Part shown: positions 57,655-64,000 of the stretch, one piece after another
Position numbering within the stretch: the stretch's first letter is position 1
How the letters are laid out: each line of letters starts with the position of its first letter
NCBI RefSeq assembly: GCF_042139015.1
Contig: NZ_JBHIKY010000015.1
Coordinates: forward strand, 26,732-90,731
Direction: 5' to 3'
Source: JBHIKY01 sp042139015
GTDB lineage: Bacteria; Bacillota; Bacilli; Bacillales; Marinococcaceae
Length of the DNA: 64,000 nucleotides
Notes under the pieces: generated by a model
The model's database searches: none
What the model was told of the DNA's origin: nothing
The model's input: the letters and a program-made list of their open reading frames with translations, nothing else
Made by a program: the position numbers and the translations under genes

Positions 57655-60117
57655 TTATTTTGTTAAGCCTTCTTTAGCCCCGGATTTCGTTTCTACCGTA
57701 AATTCGCCGTCTTTTACATCAATGACAGCTGAATCACCTTTTTGTATACCGCCGCGGAGCAGCTCTTCGGAAAGACGGTCCTCCACGTGCTTTTGCAAAG
57801 CGCGGCGGAGCGGACGTGCACCATATTCCGGATCATAGCCCTCATCGGCAATTTTCTCTTCAGCAGCTTCACTAAGCTTGAAATCAATGCCTTGTTCTTT
57901 AAGCCTTTTTTTGAGCTGATCCGCCATGAGTACAACAATCTTCTTAATGTGTTTCTTCTCCAAACTGTGAAAGACAATAATTTCATCGAGCCTGTTAAGA
58001 AATTCAGGACGGAAGGTATTTTTTAATTCTCCCATCACTTTGTCTCTCATATCATTAAACTGTTCGCCTTCAGAGTGTGTCGTGAAGCCGACAAATTTAT
58101 TGCGGCGCAGCGTGCTTGCCCCGACGTTCGATGTCATGATGATAGCTGTATTTCTAAAATCGACGCGCCGTCCTTTAGAATCAGTCAAGAATCCATCTTC
58201 AAGCACCTGCAGCAAGATATTAAATACTTCAGGATGTGCTTTTTCCACTTCATCAAGCAAAATTACAGAGTAAGGCTTACGGCGTACTTTTTCCGTCAGC
58301 TGGCCGCCTTCTTCATAGCCTACATACCCTGGTGGAGAGCCGACTAGTCTGCTTGTCGCGTGACGTTCCATATATTCGGACATATCGATGCGGATGACTG
58401 AATCCTCGTCTCCAAACAACGTCTCTGCTACTGCCCTGGCTAATTCGGTCTTCCCAACTCCGGTCGGTCCAAGGAATATAAAGGAGCCGATCGGCCGCTT
58501 TGGATCTTTTAAGCCGGCTCTTGCTCTGCGGACCGCCTTAGAAACTGCCTTTACTGCTTCTTCCTGGCCGATTAAGCGGCTGTGAAGAATCTCTTCCATC
58601 TTGAGAAGCCGCTCTGTCTCCTCTTCTGCAAGCTTGGAAACAGGGATACCAGTCCAGCTCGCGACGACCTGAGCAATATCTTCGGTTGTCACTTCTGTAT
58701 TTTCCTGCCCCTGCTTTTCTTTCCAGTCATTTTTCATCGTATCTAATTCTTCACGAAGTCTCTGTTCACTGTCCCGCAGAGAAGCAGCTTTTTCGAATTC
58801 CTGGCTTTGTACAGCTGCATCTTTTTCTTTGCGGGTTTCTTCCAGCTTCTGTTCAAGCTCTTTTAAGTTCGGCGGCGCCGTATATGAACGCAGCCTTACC
58901 TTAGAAGCGGCCTCATCAATCAGGTCAATCGCTTTATCGGGAAGGAAACGGTCCGGGATATAGCGGTCGGAAAGCTTAACCGCTTCATCTATAGCATCAT
59001 CGGTGATAGTTACGCGGTGATGAGCTTCATAACGGTCACGCAGCCCTGCAAGGATCTGAACGGATTCTTCGTTAGTCGGCTCATTCACTTGAATTGGCTG
59101 AAAACGCCGTTCAAGCGCTGCATCTTTTTCGATATATTTCCGGTATTCATCAAGTGTGGTAGCACCAATACATTGCAGCTCTCCACGTGCAAGTGAAGGC
59201 TTCAGGATATTGGAAGCATCGATGGCGCCCTCTGCTCCCCCGGCACCAATAAGCGTGTGCAGTTCGTCGATGAATAGAACAACATTAGCTGCCTGCCGGA
59301 TTTCTTCCATCACTTTTTTCAAACGGTCTTCAAATTCGCCGCGGTATTTCGTGCCGGCGACAACCGTCCCCATATCCAGGGTCATCACTCGCTTATTGCG
59401 AAGAATTTCCGGCACTTCATTTTCGATGATCGCCTGGGCGAGACCTTCTGCAATTGCAGTCTTACCAACGCCCGGCTCCCCGATTAACACCGGGTTATTT
59501 TTCGTCCGGCGGCTTAAAACTTGAATGACACGCTCAATCTCTTTACTGCGGCCGATCACCGGATCAAGGCCTTCCTCCTTCGCTACAGCTGTAAGATCTC
59601 TTGCCAGACTGTCGAGGGTAGGAGTATTGGCGTTGGAGGAGCCTGCCGCTGAAGCCTGCTGCGGGCTGCCTCCAGAGGATTCATTGCTGCCAAGCAGCTG
59701 CAGCACCTGCTGTCTTGCTTTGTTCAAGCTGACACCGAGATTATTCAGTACTCTTGCAGCGACACCTTCGCCTTCACGAATAAGTCCCAGCAGGATATGC
59801 TCTGTTCCCACGTATGAATGCCCAAGCTTCCGCGCTTCATCCATAGAAAGTTCAATTACCTTTTTGGCCCGTGGAGTGTAATGAATCGTTTTTGAGCCTT
59901 CCTGTCCTGTACCAATTAGTGATTCTACTTCTTTCTGTATTTGGTCTGATCCGAGGTTCAGTGCCTGCAGTGCCTTTGCTGCGATACCTTCACCTTCTCT
60001 GATCAACCCCAATAGAATGTGTTCTGTTCCGATATTGCTATGGCCAAGACGGATCGCTTCTTCCTGCGCCAAAGCAAGAACCTTCTGCGCCCGTTCTGTA
60101 AATCGTCCAAACATCAT
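57655..60117 (-). CDS. clpC: AAA+ unfoldase ClpC
   Basis: An 820-residue Clp/Hsp100 protein. Two ClpN repeats (about 1-145), first AAA domain with Walker A GEPGVGKTAIAEG, an M/UVR-like middle domain (KELEQKLEETRKEKDAAVQS), second AAA domain with GPTGVGKTELARAVAE, and a C-terminal D2-small domain. With ClpP it degrades proteins marked by McsB as phosphoarginine or delivered by adaptors such as MecA. AGGTGG eight bases before the ATG. Last gene of the ctsR operon. Confidence 0.99.
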   Translation of the reverse strand: MMFGRFTERAQKVLALAQEEAIRLGHSNIGTEHILLGLIREGEGIAAKALQALNLGSDQIQKEVESLIGTGQEGSKTIHYTPRAKKVIELSMDEARKLGHSYVGTEHILLGLIREGEGVAARVLNNLGVSLNKARQQVLQLLGSNESSGGSPQQASAAGSSNANTPTLDSLARDLTAVAKEEGLDPVIGRSKEIERVIQVLSRRTKNNPVLIGEPGVGKTAIAEGLAQAIIENEVPEILRNKRVMTLDMGTVVAGTKYRGEFEDRLKKVMEEIRQAANVVLFIDELHTLIGAGGAEGAIDASNILKPSLARGELQCIGATTLDEYRKYIEKDAALERRFQPIQVNEPTNEESVQILAGLRDRYEAHHRVTITDDAIDEAVKLSDRYIPDRFLPDKAIDLIDEAASKVRLRSYTAPPNLKELEQKLEETRKEKDAAVQSQEFEKAASLRDSEQRLREELDTMKNDWKEKQGQENTEVTTEDIAQVVASWTGIPVSKLAEEETERLLKMEEILHSRLIGQEEAVKAVSKAVRRARAGLKDPKRPIGSFIFLGPTGVGKTELARAVAETLFGDEDSVIRIDMSEYMERHATSRLVGSPPGYVGYEEGGQLTEKVRRKPYSVILLDEVEKAHPEVFNILLQVLEDGFLTDSKGRRVDFRNTAIIMTSNVGASTLRRNKFVGFTTHSEGEQFNDMRDKVMGELKNTFRPEFLNRLDEIIVFHSLEKKHIKKIVVLMADQLKKRLKEQGIDFKLSEAAEEKIADEGYDPEYGARPLRRALQKHVEDRLSEELLRGGIQKGDSAVIDVKDGEFTVETKSGAKEGLTK

Positions 60118-60144
60118 TGATCATCCACCTCCAAGATATAGGTA

Positions 60145-61221
60145 CTACTTATTTTCTTCCAGTTGTATACGTTCACGGATAAGAGCTGCCCGCCTGACAT
60201 CACGTTCCTCCGGTGAGAGTCCTTTTCCAGCATACTGTTGTAAAAACCCAGGCTGTGTTAAAATCATAAGTTCATTAAGGATATTACCCGATAAACCTTC
60301 GATCAAATCTAGATCGATACCAAGCCTTACATCTGAAAGGCGTTTTGCCGCCTCTTTTGATTCCATAATCCTGCTGTTTGAAAGGAGTCCATAAGACCGG
60401 TAGACTCTATCCATCATCTGCATTTTCGAGGAACGCAGCAGCGCTTCTCTGGCTGATCGTTCCTTTTGGATGAGCTGCATTACCACTCCCTGCAGATCCT
60501 CTACAATATCTTCCTCAGACTTACCAAGTGTCATCTGATTTGATACTTGAAAAAGATTTCCAAGTGCTTCACTTCCTTCTCCATAAATACCTCTTACGAC
60601 GAAGCCAAGCTGGTTAATTGCAGGGAGAATTCTATTTAATTGCTTCGTCATGACCAGGGCAGGGAGATGCATCATAACAGAAGCTCTGAGGCCGGTACCG
60701 ACATTTGTCGGACAACTTGTTAGATAACCACGCTTTTCATCAAAGGCATAAGTTACCTTTTCCTCCATCCAGTCGTCAATACTATTAGCAAGCACCAGCC
60801 CTTCCTGCAGCTGAAAACCTCTAAACAGACATTGAATTCTTAAATGATCCTCCTCATTAACCATAATGCTGACAGACTCATCCTCACTCAGCAGTACAGC
60901 CCCTTCTTTGGATTTCTCTGAAAGGTGCGGACTAATTAAATGCTTTTCCACCAGCACCCGTTTTTCATTGGAGGACAATTCATCCATTTTCAATATCTCA
61001 AGAGTGCCGGCAGATCGGCTGCCATCCGCTTGTATTTCTTTTTCTACATAGTGCAGTAAAGTACCTGCTGATTCTGCAGAAGCGATGATAGGAAAAGGAT
61101 ATTGATCAAAGTTTCTGGCAAAACGAATTCTTGAGCTAAGTACAATATCTCCTTCTGGGCCGGTTTCATTTTTCATCCAGGGACTTATGGCTTCGGAAAT
61201 AAATCGTTGAAGTGACATCAT
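60145..61221 (-). CDS. mcsB: Protein-arginine kinase McsB
   Basis: A 358-residue ATP:guanido-kinase-family enzyme that phosphorylates arginine residues in proteins. Signature SSRIRFARNFDQYPF and the catalytic Cys in CPTNVGTGLRASVMMHLP are intact; the C-terminal RDVRRAA motif region is also present. Phosphoarginine tags substrates for ClpC-ClpP and inactivates CtsR. Its ATG overlaps the mcsA stop by 4 bp; McsA activates it. Confidence 0.98.
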   Translation of the reverse strand: MMSLQRFISEAISPWMKNETGPEGDIVLSSRIRFARNFDQYPFPIIASAESAGTLLHYVEKEIQADGSRSAGTLEILKMDELSSNEKRVLVEKHLISPHLSEKSKEGAVLLSEDESVSIMVNEEDHLRIQCLFRGFQLQEGLVLANSIDDWMEEKVTYAFDEKRGYLTSCPTNVGTGLRASVMMHLPALVMTKQLNRILPAINQLGFVVRGIYGEGSEALGNLFQVSNQMTLGKSEEDIVEDLQGVVMQLIQKERSAREALLRSSKMQMMDRVYRSYGLLSNSRIMESKEAAKRLSDVRLGIDLDLIEGLSGNILNELMILTQPGFLQQYAGKGLSPEERDVRRAALIRERIQLEENK

Positions 61222-61760
61222 TCATCCCCCTTTCCTTCATGCATATCCGTCTCGAGCGATCGAATATGGTCTCTGACCTCTGCAGCCTGTTCAAACTCTT
61301 CCTGTTCGATAAGCAGCCTAAGCTTCTCTCTTTGGTGTTCAATTTCTTTTTGTATTTTTATTTTCCCGCCGGTTCGCTTAGGCACCTTACCCGCGTGCCG
61401 ATGATTCCCACTGTGGACCCGCTTAAAGATAGGATCGAGCTTTTTATCGAATGTCTGATAACATCCAGAACAGCCGAATCTTCCTTTTTTTGCAAATTGA
61501 TCGTAGGATAAACCGCAATGTTCACACACTAAAGGCTTCACTTGGGCGGAACGGGCCGATGGTGATCCACTGCTGAGTGGCTGCTCGAAATTTAACAGAC
61601 CAGAAAGCAGGTCATGGATAGAATAACTGTTAGACCCTGGTATATTTTCACCCTTATCTCTTGCGCACTCATCACATAAATGCATTTCCGCTTTCTGGCC
61701 ATTTACGATTTTCGTGAAATGCAGAGAAGCCGGGCGCTCCTGACATTCCTGACAGAGCAT
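61218..61760 (-). CDS. mcsA: Activator of McsB, zinc-finger and UVR-domain protein McsA
   Basis: A 180-residue protein with four CxxC pairs (CQEC, CDEC, CEHC, CSGC) that bind zinc, a linker and a C-terminal UVR domain (KLRLLIEQEEFEQAAEVRDH) resembling UvrB/ClpC contacts. It activates McsB kinase. ATG at 61760 with AAAGGAGG upstream; the longer frame of six codons lacks a site. 23 bp after ctsR. Confidence 0.97.
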   Translation of the reverse strand: MLCQECQERPASLHFTKIVNGQKAEMHLCDECARDKGENIPGSNSYSIHDLLSGLLNFEQPLSSGSPSARSAQVKPLVCEHCGLSYDQFAKKGRFGCSGCYQTFDKKLDPIFKRVHSGNHRHAGKVPKRTGGKIKIQKEIEHQREKLRLLIEQEEFEQAAEVRDHIRSLETDMHEGKGDE

Positions 61761-61783
61761 ATAGCCCCCTCCTTTCAATCTCG

Positions 61784-62248
61784 TTATTTTATGCGTAAGC
61801 TCTGCAGCATTGCTTTTAAAATATTGGCACGAATAACGTCCCTGTCTCCTGCATACTTTAACGACAAAATATTTCTATCTGTCGCTGCGAGCATTAATTT
61901 AGCCTCTCGTTTTGACACAATCTCTTCCTCATATATCCGCATAATAATACTTTCGGCTGTCAGCTGATCAATTCCTTCTCCAATTAAGTTTAATAATTGA
62001 GAAATCAATTCAGCATGGTCATCAAGCTTCACTCGAGTAATACGGATATACCCGCCACCACCGCGTTTACTCTCTACTAAGTAGCCTTTTTCTGTTGTAA
62101 ACCGGGTGCTGATTACATAATTAATCTGAGAAGGCACGCATTCAAACTGCTTTGCCAATTCACTGCGTTTAATTTCTATCAAGTCTTTTTCACTTTTTGT
62201 TAAAATCTGCTTCAAATAACTCTCAATAATATCCGAAATATTTCTCAA
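61784..62248 (-). CDS. ctsR: Transcriptional repressor CtsR
   Basis: A 154-residue repressor of class III heat-shock genes. N-terminal winged helix (about 1-75: NISDIIESYLKQILTKSEKD; FTTEKGYLVESKRGGGGYIR, the glycine-rich wing that senses heat) and C-terminal dimerisation domain. The start is TTG at 62248 with AAAGGAGG eight bases upstream. It represses its own operon through the operator at 62298-62321. Confidence 0.98.
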   Translation of the reverse strand: MRNISDIIESYLKQILTKSEKDLIEIKRSELAKQFECVPSQINYVISTRFTTEKGYLVESKRGGGGYIRITRVKLDDHAELISQLLNLIGEGIDQLTAESIIMRIYEEEIVSKREAKLMLAATDRNILSLKYAGDRDVIRANILKAMLQSLRIK

Positions 62249-62297
62249 GGCGGCGACCTCCTTTCGTCGCTATTCCCAGCATATATTTCTGTTCCCC

Positions 62298-62321
62298 TTT
62301 TGACCTTGACTATCTTTGACT
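62298..62321. promoter_or_regulatory. CtsR operator
   Basis: On the minus strand AGTCAAA-GAT-AGTCAAG (62321-62305) matches the CtsR consensus RGTCAAA-NAN-RGTCAAA with one mismatch, and an overlapping third heptamer GGTCAAA follows directly. It lies just after the -10 of the ctsR promoter, where bound CtsR would block transcription. Confidence 0.92.
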
Positions 62322-62329
62322 ATAATTAA

Positions 62330-62358
62330 AATATAATACAACCGTCTGCAAAATTCAA
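62330..62358 (-). promoter_or_regulatory. Promoter of ctsR-mcsA-mcsB-clpC
   Basis: Minus-strand TTGAAT (62358-62353), 17-bp spacer, TATATT (62335-62330). The -35 lies in the loop of the hairpin that ends mgtC. Confidence 0.7.
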
Positions 62359-62368
62359 GCAGACGGCC
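62342..62368 (-). terminator. Hairpin after mgtC
   Basis: CCGTCTGC and GCAGACGG pair perfectly around a 9-base loop, on the minus strand followed by the T-rich TTGTATTATATTTT. It can end mgtC transcription and overlaps the ctsR promoter. Confidence 0.65.
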
Positions 62369-62395
62369 TCTTCATTATTAACGCTATGCATTTTT

Positions 62396-63103
62396 TTATT
62401 CCCGCGAGTGCCGCATTTCAATCTCTAAAATTCCTTCCACGTATTGCAGTTCCTCGTGCAGTAGAGATCGGTCGGCTCCTTTTGGAAGAGAGACTTCAAA
62501 AGTATAGTTCACTCCCTCTTTCTCCCCGACTTTTTCCCGTGTTCCTTTAATTTTTTTTATCATTACATCATGTGTTTCAAATACAGTAACAAGCGCAGAT
62601 AATGTCTTTATCTTTTTGTTCGTCTGTACAACAACTATCTGTTCTTTTGTTGAGGAAAAAAATCGATCAACATGATTAAGAAATAACAGGCTGAGCAGCA
62701 CGAGAAGCGTTGTAAAGCTTGCAGCAAAATACATTCCGGCTCCAGCTGCCAGCCCAATCGCGGCTACCACCCAAATAGATGCAGCGGTTGTAAGCCCCCG
62801 AATTGAAGCACCCTGTACAATAATGGTGCCTGCTCCAAGAAAACCGACCCCGCTGATAACATAAGAGGCGAGACGGGAAGGGTCATACGCTGAAATATCC
62901 GCGTTTTCTTCGAGGTACGGCTGAAATCCAAATAAAGCCATCAACATCGCAAGACATGCTCCTGTTCCTACTAACAGATGTGTCCGGAATCCTGCAGGGT
63001 GACGCTTGTATTCTCTTTCCATTCCAATTAACCCCGCCAGGAAAGCAGCAATTAAAATGCGTATGAAAATTATATAAGAGTCGTCGGTTATAAAAGCATC
63101 CAT
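62396..63103 (-). CDS. MgtC/SapB-family membrane protein
   Basis: A 235-residue protein with four to five membrane spans in about 1-140 (GLIGMEREYKRHPAGFRTHL and VISGVGFLGAGTIIVQGASI are the MgtC signatures) and a C-terminal ACT-like cytoplasmic domain (about 150-230). Members affect magnesium homeostasis or ATP synthase activity in pathogens, but in Bacillales the role is not established. A GAAGGGGG site precedes the ATG. It sits between the 5S rRNA and ctsR, where B. subtilis has no such gene. Confidence 0.92.
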   Translation of the reverse strand: MDAFITDDSYIIFIRILIAAFLAGLIGMEREYKRHPAGFRTHLLVGTGACLAMLMALFGFQPYLEENADISAYDPSRLASYVISGVGFLGAGTIIVQGASIRGLTTAASIWVVAAIGLAAGAGMYFAASFTTLLVLLSLLFLNHVDRFFSSTKEQIVVVQTNKKIKTLSALVTVFETHDVMIKKIKGTREKVGEKEGVNYTFEVSLPKGADRSLLHEELQYVEGILEIEMRHSRE

Positions 63104-63427
63104 ATGGCGCCCCCTTCATATGAGTGTATGGATACGATTCTTTCTTATTCCAATTATAATATGTTTATTAGAATCGTTCATTTTTGTTTTCGAGATTATT
63201 TTACTTTCCCTTTTTGGTGGATCTTCAATCGAACGTTTGATTGAAAGACCGCTTTAGGATCGGATATCCCATTCTTGTCGTGGTTATCCCGCCCAGGGGA
63301 GTCGTTTCCCGCTTTGGGACAGCTTTTCACTCTTTACATGACGTGTTTCCTCTTTTGTTGAAGGCGTTTCCCGCTTTGAGCTGTCACTTTCCACCGCACC
63401 TCTCTCGTTTCCCGTCCCGGGGTGGGG

Positions 63428-63543
63428 TTTCCCCCGGATGACACATTTATCCCTTTCTTTTCCATGGTTTCCCCCTTTCCGAGCGCATATCACCTGTTCG
63501 GTGTGCTTATCCAAGCTTGGCGCGGCTTTTCACTTCTTACAGA
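63428..63543. repeat. 115-bp direct repeat inside the array, left copy
   Basis: Begins TTTCCCCCGGATGACACATT and runs to ACTTCTTAC. The right copy, at 63631-63746, starts 203 bp later and differs at only a few bases (for example CCATGG versus CCGTGG). It shows that part of the phased array grew by block duplication. Confidence 0.9.
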
Positions 63544-63630
63544 GAGCATTTCCACCGGTGCCGAGAGCGTTTCCCGCTTTGCGATGGCTCTATCCCCCGC
63601 GCCATGCTCCTTTCCCGCCCCGGGGCTGGT

Positions 63631-63746
63631 TTTCCCCCGGATGACACATTTATCCCTTTCTTTTCCGTGGTTTCCCCCTTCCCGAGCGCATATCACCTGT
63701 TCGGTGTGCTTATCCACGCTTGGCGCGGCTTTTCACTTCTTTCATG
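63631..63746. repeat. 115-bp direct repeat inside the array, right copy
   Basis: Near-identical to 63428-63543 in the same orientation, 203 bp downstream. The offset is ten array units (seven of 20 and three of 21 bp), so the duplication keeps the phase of the cores. Confidence 0.9.
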
Positions 63747-63874
63747 GCGCGTTTCCCCTGATGGCGAGAATGTATCCCGCGTTGCGCTGACTCTTTCCCC
63801 CGGACCACAAGCTTATCCCTTTCTCTTTGAAGGTATCCCCCTTTTCGAAGTCAACGCAGAAGGCAGCCCATACA

Positions 63875-63912
63875 AAAAAGCCGCCGGAACTCGAAGTTCT
63901 GGCGGCTTTTTC
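63875..63912 (-). terminator. Intrinsic terminator after 5S rRNA
   Basis: On the minus strand AAAAAGCCGCCAGAAC, loop TTCGA, GTTCCGGCGGC and TTTTTTG. Six bases after the 5S 3' end; it ends the rRNA operon. Confidence 0.93.
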
Positions 63913-63917
63913 TATCG

Positions 63918-64000
63918 TGCCCGGCAGCGTCCTACTTTCACAAAGGGTTGCCCCTTCATTATCATCAGCGCTGAAGAGCTTAACTTCCGTGTTCGGCATG
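63918..64000 (-). rRNA. rrf: 5S ribosomal RNA, 3' part (cut by window edge)
   Basis: The minus strand reads CATGCCGAACACGGAAGTTA, then AGCTCTTCAGCGCTGATG and ends AGTAGGACGCTGCCGGGC, the 3' two-thirds of bacterial 5S rRNA. The 5' third lies beyond the window. It implies an rRNA operon upstream on the same strand, as before ctsR in B. subtilis. Confidence 0.95.

Larger units (their letters stand above)
63265..63840. repeat. Phased 20/21-bp repeat array between mgtC and 5S rRNA
   Basis: Twenty-nine short cores T(T/A)TCC, mostly followed by C (GGGA(A/T)A on the other strand), start at 63265, 63285, 63305, 63325, 63346, 63367, 63388, 63408, 63428, 63448, 63468, 63488, 63508, 63528, 63549, 63570, 63591, 63611, 63631, 63651, 63671, 63691, 63711, 63731, 63752, 63773, 63794, 63814 and 63834. 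Every interval is 20 or 21 bp. Single-base changes of interval break any reading frame, so this is DNA repeat, not a gene. The gap 63104-63917 holds this array, the 5S terminator and no gene. Confidence 0.9.

Noticed and set aside
63284..63514. Minus-strand open frame of 76 codons in the phased array, and a similar one at 63490-63717
   Set aside because: Both begin in the two copies of the 115-bp duplicated block but in different phase of the array; there is no good ribosome site, composition is repeat-derived and the 20/21-bp interval changes break the frame.
63422..63790. Plus-strand open frame of 122 codons in the same array
   Set aside because: It is rich in Pro, Phe and Ser only because of the TTTCCC cores, has no ribosome site and crosses the duplication border.
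63265..63840. CRISPR array
   Set aside because: The period is only 20-21 bp, the conserved core is about six bases and there are no separate repeats and spacers or cas genes.

Overview
This window is a stretch of chromosome from a Gram-positive bacterium of the Bacillales, close to Bacillus sensu lato. It carries, almost gene for gene and on the minus strand, the region that follows an rRNA operon in Bacillus subtilis: 5S rRNA, ctsR-mcsA-mcsB-clpC, radA, disA, yacL, ispD-ispF, gltX, cysE-cysS-mrnC-rlmB-rae1, sigH, rpmG-secE-nusG, rplKAJL, rpoBC, the str operon, the S10/spc/alpha ribosomal superoperon, ecfA1-ecfA2-ecfT, truA and rplM-rpsI. McsA/McsB, a cysteine T-box, a zinc-type S14 and many GTG/TTG starts with strong AGGAGG sites all fit a low-to-medium GC firmicute. 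The species cannot be named from the sequence.

Layout. 1-2990 (minus): an accessory operon of response regulator, ABC ATPase, ABC-2 permease and a histidine kinase cut by the window edge; it looks like an antimicrobial-peptide sensing and resistance module. 3064-5693 (plus): the only plus-strand genes, a YtrA-type GntR regulator behind a perfect 21-bp inverted repeat, a DUF1648/DUF5808 membrane protein, a CPBP intramembrane protease and a 70-residue protein of unknown role. 5778-42800 (minus): translation and transcription core (rpsI back to secE). 43066-45990 (minus): rpmG, then a glpF-glpK glycerol cassette set between sigH and rpmG. 46070-57493 (minus): sigH, RNA-processing, cysteine, isoprenoid and DNA-integrity genes. 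57655-62358: the CtsR protein-quality-control operon. 62396-63103: an MgtC-family gene. 63265-63840: a striking non-coding repeat array. 63918-64000: the 3' part of a 5S rRNA gene.

Regulation that can be read directly: good sigma-A promoters before rplM, rpsJ, rpoB, rplJ, rpmG, glpF, sigH, yacL, ctsR and the accessory operons; a CtsR operator; a tRNA-Cys T-box before cysE; an L10 leader with terminator before rplJ; a probable GlpP antitermination hairpin and candidate cre site before glpF; and intrinsic terminators after rpsI, rplQ, tuf, rplL, glpK, yacL, clpC, mgtC and 5S rRNA.

Most unusual: (i) an array of 29 short cores, T(T/A)TCC-like, spaced only 20 or 21 bp apart between the 5S gene and mgtC; (ii) two copies of a seven-unit 21-bp repeat built on ATCAGCG between tuf and rpsJ; (iii) a dispersed intergenic repeat shared by the rplQ-ecfA1 and rpmG-glpK gaps; (iv) an adenylate kinase that has lost two of the four zinc ligands of its LID; and (v) two neighbouring gene sets whose families are linked to peptide-antibiotic resistance and immunity. 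Most of the rest is conserved housekeeping sequence.
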